Part shown: positions 1 through 6,052 of the stretch, one piece after another | Layout: every line of letters begins with the position of its first letter | How positions within the stretch are numbered: the stretch's first letter is position 1 | NCBI GenBank assembly: GCA_049790855.1 | Contig: JBAQZJ010000174.1 | Location: 1 to 7,871, forward strand | Direction: 5' to 3' | Source: JACCRE01 sp049790855 | GTDB taxonomy: Bacteria > Planctomycetota > Planctomycetia > Planctomycetales > Planctomycetaceae | DNA length: 7,871 nt | The notes under the pieces: generated by a model | Database searches by the model: none | Told to the model about the DNA's origin: nothing | The model's input: the letters and a program-made list of their open reading frames with translations, nothing else | Translations under genes and position numbers: made by a program

Positions 1-431
1 GGTTCACGCTGCTCGAAGTGTTGCTCGTGCTGGCGATTCTCGGCGTCATCGCGGCGATCGTCGTGCCGAACCTGCTCGGTTCGCAGCAGAAGGCGAACGT
101 CTCGCAGACGAAGATCGGCATCAACAACCTGGAAAACATCATGCGGATGTACGCCATCGATCACGACGGCACCTTCCCGCAAGGCGGACAGGAAGAGATG
201 CTCACGGCATTGATGCAGCCGAAGGATCGCGACGGCAACGAAATGAAGCCTTATATGGACCAGCAGCCGAAAGATGCGTGGGCGCGCGCGTTCAACTATC
301 GCTACCCCGGCCAGAACCATCCGCAGGGCGTCGACAAACCCGACATCTGGTCGAACGGCCAGAACGGCCAGAACGAAGACGGCAGCGGCGACGACGTCAA
401 CAACTGGACCGAGACTGAACGAGCATCGTGA
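1..431 (+). CDS. gspG: GspG, major T2SS pseudopilin (5'-truncated by window edge)
   Basis: Partial gene. The reading frame is open from the first base and ends at TGA 429-431. The visible protein begins FTLLEVLLVLAILGVIAAIV, the mature N-terminus of a type IV pilin-like protein: Phe1, Glu5, then a long hydrophobic helix. Bases 1-2 (GG) fit the last two bases of a Gly codon, so the prepilin peptidase site lies at the edge. The soluble part follows GspG order: a helix with conserved NL and Y residues, the 'HDGTFPQGGQ' region, 'YMDQQPKDAWARAFNYRYPG' (usual form LPKDPWGNPYxYxxPG), and a C-terminal loop with 'DIWSNGQNGQ', an acidic DGSGDD and NNW. The last matches the family's calcium-binding C-terminus (known from GspG structures; the acidic residues are seen here). 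GspG polymerises in the inner membrane into the periplasmic pseudopilus. About 142 mature residues is normal for the family. The GTG at 18-20 is an internal Val codon, not the start. gspH follows after 45 bases. Confidence 0.95.
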   Translation, partial: FTLLEVLLVLAILGVIAAIVVPNLLGSQQKANVSQTKIGINNLENIMRMYAIDHDGTFPQGGQEEMLTALMQPKDRDGNEMKPYMDQQPKDAWARAFNYRYPGQNHPQGVDKPDIWSNGQNGQNEDGSGDDVNNWTETERAS

Positions 432-439
432 CCTCGTAA

Positions 440-467
440 AAGCCCGCCCCTTGCAAGGGGCGGGCTT
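440..467. repeat. Perfect 28-bp palindrome between gspG and gspH (possible attenuator or mRNA-stabilising hairpin)
   Basis: Bases 440-452 (AAGCCCGCCCCTT) are exactly complementary to 455-467 around a central GC, so the whole 28 bp is self-complementary and could form a very stable GC-rich hairpin. It starts 8 bases after the gspG stop and ends 9 bases before the gspH ATG, filling nearly the whole gap. On the plus strand no T-run follows (TTGAAACCC), so it is not a classic intrinsic terminator in that direction. On the minus strand the arm runs into TTTT. A hairpin after the major pseudopilin gene could protect the gspG 3' end or limit readthrough into the minor pseudopilin genes. It could also be a copy of a dispersed palindromic repeat. 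The structure is certain; the function is inferred. Confidence 0.85.
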
Positions 468-476
468 GAAACCCTT

Positions 477-1055
477 ATGACTCGCCGCGGTTACACCTTC
501 ATCGAGCTGTTGCTCGTCCTCGCCATCCTGGCGGCTCTCGCGGGACTCGCCTGGCCGTCGGTGGTGCGTTTCAGCAGCGAACAATCGATCAAAGATGCTG
601 CCGAACGGGTGCGGTCGGAACTCGACCGCACCCGCTTCCGCGCGATCGACGCGGGCCTGGCCTACCAGTTCCGCTACGAGCCGAACGGCCGGCGGTTCAT
701 CGCCGTGCCGGCCGAGCGCGACCTGACGCAAGCGGCGAACACCAATACCGCCGGTCCGATGGCGAGCCTGCCGGCGTTCTCCGGCGAGATTGCGGAAGGG
801 CTGACGTTCCAGCCCGTTCCGGGAGCGCCGCTCGCCGCCGAGATGATCTCTGCCGACTGGCTGGCCGGCTTGTCCGATGGCGTGCTGCTCGGCCAGGCCC
901 GGTGGTCATCGCCGGTGTTCTACCGGCCCGACGGCACCGGAACCGCGGCCGCCTTTCGCGTGACCGACGAAAACGAGCAATTCATCGAACTGTCGATTCG
1001 CGAACTGACCGGCATCGCCACCGCAGGGCCGCTGCGGAAGGAGGCCGGGCTATGA
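477..1055 (+). CDS. gspH: GspH, minor T2SS pseudopilin
   Basis: 192-residue protein with a five-residue leader MTRRG, then YTFIELLLVLAILAALAGL. Prepilin peptidase would cut after Gly5, leaving Tyr1 and the conserved Glu5. The hydrophobic helix spans about residues 6-25, followed by the amphipathic stretch 'SIKDAAERVRSELDRTRFRA' typical of GspH/FimT. The C-terminus 'VFYRPDGTGTAAAF...ELSIRELTGIA' matches the family end pattern (x-F-xPDG-T ... l-v-xLTG). GspH is a minor pseudopilin incorporated into the periplasmic pseudopilus. The ATG at 477 is chosen because the leader fits, and no other ATG, GTG or TTG lies in frame between the gspG stop and this codon. No good Shine-Dalgarno precedes it; the only purine-rich run (AAGGGG, 455-460) is far away and inside the palindrome, so translation may depend on coupling with gspG. 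The stop TGA (1053-1055) overlaps the gspI start. Confidence 0.93.
   Translation: MTRRGYTFIELLLVLAILAALAGLAWPSVVRFSSEQSIKDAAERVRSELDRTRFRAIDAGLAYQFRYEPNGRRFIAVPAERDLTQAANTNTAGPMASLPAFSGEIAEGLTFQPVPGAPLAAEMISADWLAGLSDGVLLGQARWSSPVFYRPDGTGTAAAFRVTDENEQFIELSIRELTGIATAGPLRKEAGL
1036..1044 (+). promoter_or_regulatory. Strong ribosome binding site for gspI
   Basis: GGAAGGAGG lies inside the last codons of gspH, 7 bases before the ATG at 1052. It fixes the gspI start at 1052 rather than any upstream start in the same frame, and together with the ATGA overlap it supports translational coupling of gspH and gspI. Confidence 0.85.
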
Positions 1056-1528
1056 GAACTCCTTTGCCGCCAGCGCCCCGGCATGGGCTGACGGTCTACG
1101 AAGTCTTCCTGGCGCTGACGCTGCTGCTGGGGGCGCTCGCCGTGCTCTCGCAGCATATCTCCCTCGGCAGCCGGGCCGGCGTTCGCGGACGACTCCAGAC
1201 GCAGGCCGCGATCTACGGCGAGACGAAGCTCAACGAAGTCATTGGCGGAGTCGAGCCGCTTGCGGCCAGTTCGGGACTGCCGATCGCCGGGGCGCCCGCG
1301 GGCTGGACATGGTCGCTCGACGTCATGGCAGGGCCGGCGGAGGATCTGCTCGACCTGACCGTGACGACCACGCACGTCGATTTGCGAGGGCAAACCGACG
1401 CGTCGTTCACATTGCGGCGACTGATGCGCGACCCGCAGATGCTGCTCGACCAGGCGGCTGCCGCCGCAACCGCGGCCAGTGCGTCGACCACGACTTCCAG
1501 CTCGACGTCGGGAGGGTCGACGCCGTGA
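1052..1528 (+). CDS. gspI: GspI, minor T2SS pseudopilin (tip complex)
   Basis: 158-residue protein. The 12-residue leader MRTPLPPAPRHG is followed by LTVYEVFLALTLLLGALAVL: cleavage after Gly12, Glu at mature position 5, then one hydrophobic helix. 'GETKLNEVIGG' after the helix is the GspI-type segment (family form: A-x-x-x-A/K-l-x-E). In studied systems GspI nucleates the tip complex with GspJ and GspK; that role is transferred from the family. It sits between gspH (ATGA overlap) and gspJ (GTGA overlap), the canonical order. The protein is longer than usual (about 120): the extra length is a C-terminal Ala- then Ser/Thr-rich tail of about 25 residues ending in SSSTSGGSTP, probably disordered. 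The start is supported by the strong GGAAGGAGG and by the leader; an open frame continues upstream to 902 but reads as a shadow of gspH there. Confidence 0.92.
   Translation: MRTPLPPAPRHGLTVYEVFLALTLLLGALAVLSQHISLGSRAGVRGRLQTQAAIYGETKLNEVIGGVEPLAASSGLPIAGAPAGWTWSLDVMAGPAEDLLDLTVTTTHVDLRGQTDASFTLRRLMRDPQMLLDQAAAAATAASASTTTSSSTSGGSTP
1510..1516 (+). promoter_or_regulatory. Ribosome binding site supporting the GTG start of gspJ
   Basis: GGGAGGG ends 8 bases before the GTG at 1525-1527, whose last bases overlap the gspI stop (GTGA). It sits within the Ser/Gly codons at the end of gspI and decides the gspJ start in favour of GTG 1525. Confidence 0.7.
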
Positions 1529-2658
1529 GAGCTCCCTTCGCCCGGAGACTGTTGAGAAACGCATTTGCACGGCATTTGACCGTCAGCGCGACTGGTTCTC
1601 CTCTCCCTGGGGAGAGGGGGGCGACGCGGCGCGGCTTCACGCTTGTCGAAGTGTTGCTCGCGCTGGCTTTGACGATGCTCGTTCTCGCCGCGACCTACTC
1701 TGCGTTGACTTTGTTTCAACGCGTGACGCTCAGCGGTCGTGCCGACGCCGAGCGATCGCAACTCGCTCGTGCGATCGAACGCCGGATGACCTCCGACATC
1801 CGCTGCGTGCTGTTCTACGAGCAGGAACAGGAAACGCAGGAAGAGACAGACGAACCGGCCGCCGGGCTGGCGACGGTGGATGAAAACGTCGGAGCGGCCG
1901 ACGATCCGGGCGGCACGACCGACGGAACCGGCGGAGGCTCGACGGCAGGTTCGTCGGCGGGCGGTTCCTCGTCGAGCAGTTCCACGTCCAGCAGTTCGAC
2001 CTCGAGCAGCTCCAGTTCGAGTGAGACGACGACGCCCGCCACGCCGGCTGATGCCTACGCGACGCAAAGCGTCGGCGTGTTCGGCGACGCGACGACGCTC
2101 GTGCTGCATGTCAGCAAGCCGATGCGAACGCTGGTGACGCCACTGCCGAGCACGGCGATGCCGTTGCCGGGCGCCGCACCGACGGCTGTCCCGCGGACGA
2201 GCGATCTCCGCAGCATCTCGTACTTTCTGGCGGTCGCCGGAGGCGGCGGCCTTCAGGGAGCGGTGGGGAACACGGCGACGGGCGGAACGGCGATCTTCGC
2301 GACCGAGCAGGGAAATCAGGGCTTGACGCGACTCGACGGCGATCGACTTGCGATTCAGCAGGCCGACCAGGCCGGGGGAGTCGATCTGCTTGCTCAGAAC
2401 GCGACGATTCTCGCGCCCGAGGTGACGGAACTGACCTTTCGCTACTTCGACGGCGTCGCCTGGGTCGCGACGTGGGACAGCGTCGCGCTGAACGCCTTGC
2501 CGCGGGCGATCGAGGTAACCATTCGGATCGACGTCGACGCCGACGAGCCGCAACAGGTCTCGGCGCTGGCGCCGCCTCCGCCGCCGTCCGCATCCGACCT
2601 GTTTCGTTTCGTCGTCGCTCTGCCGCTTGCCGACCCGACACAGGGACTGGCGCTATGA
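1525..2658 (+). CDS. gspJ: GspJ, minor T2SS pseudopilin with long leader and Ser-rich insert
   Basis: 377 residues from a GTG start overlapping the gspI stop. The prepilin site is RRG|FTLVEVLLALALTMLV, with Gly37 before the cut and Glu at mature position 5. The next helix contains 'RADAERSQLARAIERRMTSDIR', typical of GspJ (basic helix ending in xxDl). The C-terminal half has 'VTELTFRYFDGVAWVATWDS' and 'ALPRAIEVTIRID', matching the GspJ end pattern (fxYxdgxxWxxxW ... LPxaVevxl). GspJ caps the pseudopilus with GspI and GspK (family knowledge). Oddities: the leader is 37 residues instead of the usual 5-15, and part of it is encoded by a palindrome; residues about 99-176 are an acidic, then Gly/Ser/Thr-rich low-complexity insert including SSSST pentapeptide repeats; a five-Pro run lies near the C-terminus. 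These make it much longer than the usual ~200. A later start inside the leader is possible but no better supported. Confidence 0.9.
   Translation: MRAPFARRLLRNAFARHLTVSATGSPLPGERGATRRGFTLVEVLLALALTMLVLAATYSALTLFQRVTLSGRADAERSQLARAIERRMTSDIRCVLFYEQEQETQEETDEPAAGLATVDENVGAADDPGGTTDGTGGGSTAGSSAGGSSSSSSTSSSSTSSSSSSSETTTPATPADAYATQSVGVFGDATTLVLHVSKPMRTLVTPLPSTAMPLPGAAPTAVPRTSDLRSISYFLAVAGGGGLQGAVGNTATGGTAIFATEQGNQGLTRLDGDRLAIQQADQAGGVDLLAQNATILAPEVTELTFRYFDGVAWVATWDSVALNALPRAIEVTIRIDVDADEPQQVSALAPPPPPSASDLFRFVVALPLADPTQGLAL
1598..1619. repeat. Palindromic repeat inside the gspJ leader
   Basis: CTCCTCTCC (1598-1606) pairs with GGAGAGGGG (1611-1619) across a CTGG loop, with one T-G wobble. It is read in frame as SPLPGERG, just upstream of the gspJ prepilin motif. 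Similar CCTCTCCC...GGGAGAGG palindromes are familiar as dispersed repeats in many GC-rich bacterial genomes, from memory; copy number in this genome cannot be checked here. Confidence 0.6.
1972..2016 (+). repeat. 15-bp tandem repeat encoding SSSST in gspJ
   Basis: Three in-frame 15-bp units start at 1972, 1987 and 2002, with consensus TCSAGCAGYTCSASN, giving SSSST, SSSST, SSSSS. A partial fourth unit follows at 2017. The units differ at a few positions, so the array is not fresh. It lies in the low-complexity insert of GspJ. Confidence 0.75.
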
Positions 2659-4460
2659 AGACACTCCGAGCCATCCACCGGCTGCACCGGCGCCCGCCGA
2701 AGCCGACGCCTCATCTGCTGCGCCGCGGCAGCGTGCTCGTCATCGTGCTGGTGGTGATTCTGCTGCTCACCTACGGCGTTTACGGCTTCACCGAACGCAT
2801 GCTCGTCGAAGCCGAGGCCGCCGACGCCCACGGCCGCGCCGTTCAGGCGACGGCCTACGCTCAATCGGGCATCGAATTGGCCGCATCGGCGGTGACGCTG
2901 CGCGCCGCCGACCCAGAGAACCCCCTTTCGCTCTACCATGTTCCCGACAGCTTCGCGGGCATCGTCATGCGACCGTCGGCGATCCCCTCGTCGGTCGGCC
3001 GTTTCAGCCTGGTCGCTCCCGTCGAAGGCGACGCGACGTATCGACAGGTGCGGTTCGGTCTCGCGGATGAATCGGGCAAACTGAACCTCAACGCGATCGC
3101 TTCGATGGAACTGGAGGAGATCAACGAACACTACCTGCTGATGTATCTGCCCGGCATGACCGACGACATCGCCGACGCGATTCTCGATTACGTCGACGAC
3201 GACGAGACAATCCGGCCGCTGGGCGCCGAAAGCGAGTTCTACGAGGCGCTGACGCCGCCGTATTTCGCGAAGAACGGGCCGCTCGAGTCGATCGAAGAGC
3301 TGCTGCTGGTCCGCGGCGTCACGCCGGAACTTCTGTACGGCGAAGATGCGAACCGGAACGGCCTGCTCGACCCGGCCGAGGATGACGGACCGGCGACGCC
3401 GCCGCTCGACGACGGTGACGGCCTGCTGCGGCCCGGCTGGCACAGCTATCTGACGATCCACAGCCGCGAGACGAACCTCCGGCCCGACGGTACGAAGAAG
3501 ATCCACATCAATCAGGGACTGCTGACGGATCTCTACGACGCGGTCGAACCGGAGCTTGACGAGGACGCCGCCCGATTCATCGTCGCCTATCGCATGTACG
3601 GCCCGAACGACGGCGAAGCCGAGTCGCAAGGCAGCGAGGGCCAAACCGGCGACGACGCAAGTGGCGGAACGACTGACGACGAGGCGAGCGGGGGGCGTCA
3701 GCCCTCCGAGAACTCGAACGCTGACGGCGATTCTTCCTCGTCAGGCGGCGGCAGCCGCGGTCCGACGGCCGACGAAGCCGCGCAAATGGATCGTCTCGCC
3801 GGCGGCCTCGCCAAGGCGATCGGCGGATCGCAGGAGGCCGACGCCGTTACCCGTGGCGGATTGGACCTGTCGCCGGGGGCGAAATTCGAGATCAAGAGCC
3901 TGTACGACCTGTTCGATCGCGAGGTCGACGTTCCCGCCGACGAGGAGAAAGGCACGGAAGCGGAGACGATCGCAAGTCCCTGGACGAGCGGCGGCATCAC
4001 GACCGACTTCCCGCTGCTGCACGACCTGTTCAGCCTGACCGAAAGCACCTTCTTCGAGGGCCGCATCAACGTCAACGAGTCGCGCGTCGAAGTGTTGTAC
4101 GGCTTGCCGGGAATGCCGCCCGGACTGGCCGACTCGATCGTCGCAGCCCGCGGAGGAGCCGGCGGTCAGGCGATGGGGGAAGACCCCGAGCGGCGGACGA
4201 CGGCCTGGCTGGTGGCGCACGGCATCACCGATCTGCCGATGATGCGCGAGTTCGACAAGTTTCTCACCGGCCGCGGCGACGTTTTTCGAGTCCAGTCGGT
4301 CGGATACTTCGACGGCGGAGGCCCCGCCGCCCGTGTGGAAGCCGTCATCGACGGCACCGTCACTCCCGCGCAAATCGTCTCGTTCCGCGATCTGACCGAC
4401 CTCGGCCGCGGCTACGCCCCGTCACAACTGCTTCCGAACACCGGCCAATCCGGTTTTTGA
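2655..4460 (+). CDS. gspK: GspK, tip minor pseudopilin with EF-hand-like loop and acidic linker
   Basis: 601 residues, about twice a typical GspK (~320). The leader of 25 residues ends in RRG, then SVLVIVLVVILLLTYGVYGF. As is usual for GspK there is no Glu at mature position 5. 'AQSGIELAAS' follows the helix. The SAM/helix-hairpin-helix region has 'GKLNLNA', 'YLPGMTDDIADAILDYVDDD', 'YFAKNGPLESIEELLLVRGV', all GspK hallmarks. Residues 231-242 (DANRNGLLDPAE) fit a 12-residue EF-hand calcium loop. About 319-367 is a Gly/Ser/Asp/Glu-rich linker. A second copy of the HhH motif follows at 'RINVNESRVEVLYGLPGMPPGLADSIVAAR' (split here only in description), then a beta-rich end 'VFRVQSVGYFDGGG...RVEAVIDG'. 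GspK caps the pseudopilus tip and limits its length (family knowledge). ATG 2655 overlaps the gspJ stop (ATGA); a modest AGGGA lies 8 bases upstream. The frame is open upstream of 2655 but overlaps well-conserved gspJ there. Confidence 0.93.
   Translation: MKTLRAIHRLHRRPPKPTPHLLRRGSVLVIVLVVILLLTYGVYGFTERMLVEAEAADAHGRAVQATAYAQSGIELAASAVTLRAADPENPLSLYHVPDSFAGIVMRPSAIPSSVGRFSLVAPVEGDATYRQVRFGLADESGKLNLNAIASMELEEINEHYLLMYLPGMTDDIADAILDYVDDDETIRPLGAESEFYEALTPPYFAKNGPLESIEELLLVRGVTPELLYGEDANRNGLLDPAEDDGPATPPLDDGDGLLRPGWHSYLTIHSRETNLRPDGTKKIHINQGLLTDLYDAVEPELDEDAARFIVAYRMYGPNDGEAESQGSEGQTGDDASGGTTDDEASGGRQPSENSNADGDSSSSGGGSRGPTADEAAQMDRLAGGLAKAIGGSQEADAVTRGGLDLSPGAKFEIKSLYDLFDREVDVPADEEKGTEAETIASPWTSGGITTDFPLLHDLFSLTESTFFEGRINVNESRVEVLYGLPGMPPGLADSIVAARGGAGGQAMGEDPERRTTAWLVAHGITDLPMMREFDKFLTGRGDVFRVQSVGYFDGGGPAARVEAVIDGTVTPAQIVSFRDLTDLGRGYAPSQLLPNTGQSGF
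3689..3708. repeat. Palindromic repeat inside the GspK linker
   Basis: CGGGGGGC (3689-3696) pairs with GCCCTCCG (3701-3708) across a GTCA loop, 8 bp with one G-T wobble. It is translated in frame within the low-complexity linker of GspK as part of SGGRQPSE. The GGGGGCGTCAGCCC core resembles palindromes that I recall as frequent in planctomycete genomes; this is from memory and unverified. Confidence 0.55.
4440..4458 (+). terminator. Weak hairpin with T-run at the gspK stop codon (candidate intrinsic terminator)
   Basis: ACCGG (4440-4444) pairs with CCGGT (4450-4454) over a CCAAT loop, and the T-run 4454-4458 follows immediately, running into the gspK TGA. The stem is only 5 bp, so termination would be partial at best. 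It lies at the start of the largest intergenic gap in the window, which is why it is listed. Confidence 0.3.
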
Positions 4461-4561
4461 GTGGAATCGAGCGATTGTTTCCGGTCCGCCGGTGTTGAGA
4501 ATAGTAGGAATTCGGGGTGCCGGTGTTCCCTAGGCCTTGCAAAGAACTTCCCTGACGTGCC
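4461..4561 (+). promoter_or_regulatory. 101-bp gspK-gspL gap with 9-bp direct repeats; possible weak promoter
   Basis: This gap is less GC-rich than its surroundings. It contains GCCGGTGTT twice in direct orientation (4488-4496 and 4519-4527), 31 bp apart, about three helical turns. TTGTTT (4475-4480), a 16-bp spacer and GAGAAT (4497-4502) form a poor sigma-70-like promoter candidate whose -10 abuts the first repeat. There is no Shine-Dalgarno before the gspL ATG. The repeats are seen directly; promoter and operator roles are guesses. Confidence 0.25.
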
Positions 4562-6013
4562 ATGTCCGACCTGATCGCCCTGCATTGGGGTTTCGACGAG
4601 ATCACCGCAGTCGTTCCGAAGGGACGGGGTGTGCGGGCAGTGACGCTTCGTAAACAGGAAGGTGTGGACGCCGATCCCACGACGCTCGGCCGCTGGCTCA
4701 AAGGCGAGCTTGCGACGCAGCGGATCTCCGCCAAGCGCGCGACGGTCGTCCTGCCGCGATCGGCGGCGATCTTCCGCAAGCTCACGCTGCCCGATTTGCC
4801 CGACGACGAACTGCCCGACGTCGTCCGCATGCAGGCCGCGACGAAGTCGCCGACGCCCCTCGACCGGCTGCGGCTCGACTTCATTCCGCTGCCGCGGCGC
4901 GGCGAAGGCCGGGAAGCGTTGCTGGCGACGGTCGCCGGCAAGACGATCGACGACGCGCTGGCGGCGGTGCGAACGGCGGGGCTGGAGCCGTTTTCCGTCG
5001 GCCTGTCACCGTTCGGAACGGCGGCAAAACTCGCCGGGAATGAACCGACGTTAATCGTCGCCGTTCAGGAACAGACCGCCGAGATCACACTCGTCCGCGG
5101 TGGCAGCGTCCTGTTCTCGCACGCGACCGATTTGCCCGGCGGCGAACCGGATGAGGATCGCCAATGGTTGACCTCGGAAATCAGCCGCGCCGTCGTGGCC
5201 GCTGACCATCTGGAAGCCGCGGGAGGGATTGCCCGCATCGTCCTCGTCGGCCCGTCGAACCTGCTCGAACCGCTCGCCGCTCCGCTTGAAGAGCGGTACG
5301 GCGGCAAGGCCGAGTTGATCGACGCTCCCGCAAAGATCGGCATGGCCGTCGAAGGTGACGGCGTCGACGTCGCCGCACTGGCGGCGGCAGCGGGACAATT
5401 GGAGGCGGGCGGACCTCCGCGACTCGATTTCCTCAACCCGCGGAAGCGCATCGAAAAACCGGATCGTCGCCGACTACATATCGGCCTGGCGGTCGGCGGG
5501 GTCGTCGCAGCGCTGCTCGCCGCCTACGGCGTCTCGTGGATGAAGCAGGCGGAGCTGCAAGATGAAATCGCGATGCTGAACTCGCAGAGCGGCGATCTGG
5601 CCCAGAAAATCAAACTCGCTCAACCGACCGTCGACGCCATGAAAGCGATCGACGCCTGGTCGGTCGATCAGGCGGAAACGGGAGAGTTGCTCGCGGCACT
5701 CGACGCGGCGTTGCCCGGCACCGAACGCCTGTATCTGACGGAACTCGACCTGGAACCGGCCGGGCGAAACGACCTCGGTCGCATCAACGGCAAGGGCGCG
5801 GCCCGGTCGCGGTTCGACGTCGAAGCGTTGAACGACGCCCTTGCGGCGAAAGGCTATCGGGTCACGCCGCCGGCGATCACGACGTCCGCACGCGATCCCG
5901 AATATCCCCACCGCTTCGACCTGATCTTGACGATCCCGCTGCCGAAACCTGCGACCTCGACTGCCACAAGCGCCGGCGGAGCGAATCCCGCCGGTACGAA
6001 CTCCGCGATCTGA
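4562..6013 (+). CDS. gspL: GspL-type inner-membrane platform protein (PilM-PilN fusion architecture)
   Basis: 483 residues. Residues 1 to about 285 resemble the actin-like cytoplasmic domain of GspL/PilM: N-terminal 'LIALHWGFDEITAVV', 'ATVVLPRSAAIFRKLTLPDL', a VxxMQAxxxSPTPLDxxxxDF stretch, and 'TAEITLVRGGSVLFSHATDL', where PilM has its second beta-hairpin. At 288-295 LDFLNPRK takes the place of the PilN/GspL 'xNLLP' motif just before the membrane. One membrane segment lies at about 305-325, followed by a short coiled-coil-like stretch (QAELQDEIAMLNSQSGDLAQ) and a periplasmic ferredoxin-like part ending in 'YPHRFDLILTIPLP', then a Ser/Thr/Ala tail. In T2SS, GspL recruits the ATPase GspE at the cytoplasmic face and pairs with GspM in the periplasm (family knowledge). 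The start is fixed: an in-frame TGA at 4553-4555 lies just upstream and ATG 4562 is the first start after it. No Shine-Dalgarno is visible. No ATP-binding signature was assigned with confidence. Confidence 0.87.
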   Translation: MSDLIALHWGFDEITAVVPKGRGVRAVTLRKQEGVDADPTTLGRWLKGELATQRISAKRATVVLPRSAAIFRKLTLPDLPDDELPDVVRMQAATKSPTPLDRLRLDFIPLPRRGEGREALLATVAGKTIDDALAAVRTAGLEPFSVGLSPFGTAAKLAGNEPTLIVAVQEQTAEITLVRGGSVLFSHATDLPGGEPDEDRQWLTSEISRAVVAADHLEAAGGIARIVLVGPSNLLEPLAAPLEERYGGKAELIDAPAKIGMAVEGDGVDVAALAAAAGQLEAGGPPRLDFLNPRKRIEKPDRRRLHIGLAVGGVVAALLAAYGVSWMKQAELQDEIAMLNSQSGDLAQKIKLAQPTVDAMKAIDAWSVDQAETGELLAALDAALPGTERLYLTELDLEPAGRNDLGRINGKGAARSRFDVEALNDALAAKGYRVTPPAITTSARDPEYPHRFDLILTIPLPKPATSTATSAGGANPAGTNSAI

Positions 6014-6021
6014 AACGACCA

Positions 6022-6039
6022 CGGCCGGCATGCCGGCCG
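6022..6039. repeat. Perfect 18-bp palindrome between gspL and gspM
   Basis: CGGCCGGCA (6022-6030) is exactly complementary to TGCCGGCCG (6031-6039). It fills half of the 39-base gap between gspL and gspM. Only CTTT follows downstream, so it is a poor terminator; it may be an mRNA hairpin or a dispersed repeat copy. Confidence 0.75.
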
Positions 6040-6052
6040 CCTTTGATCCGAT

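Noticed and set aside
429..479. gspG and gspH are in the same frame with no second stop between them, so TGA readthrough could fuse them
   Set aside because: A readthrough product would place a second prepilin helix inside the chain, and nothing at the TGA suggests recoding; coincidence is likelier.
902..1051. Upstream extension of the gspI frame to a GTG at 902
   Set aside because: The extension is Arg-rich shadow of gspH, would bury the prepilin leader about 60 residues in, and ignores the strong ribosome binding site before 1052.
1309..1524. Upstream extension of the gspJ frame
   Set aside because: It overlaps gspI in another frame with an Arg/Ala-rich translation; GTG 1525 with GGGAGGG and GTGA overlap is better.
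1213..2553. 446-codon open frame on the minus strand
   Set aside because: It lies opposite gspI/gspJ, its translation is Arg-rich and without recognisable motifs, and it is what high-GC codon usage produces on the antisense strand.
2472..2654. Upstream extension of the gspK frame
   Set aside because: It overlaps the conserved end of gspJ and would put the leader about 85 residues from the start.
2442..3644. 400-codon open frame on the minus strand
   Set aside because: It lies opposite gspJ/gspK, whose protein families are clearly recognisable. The antisense product has no family features.
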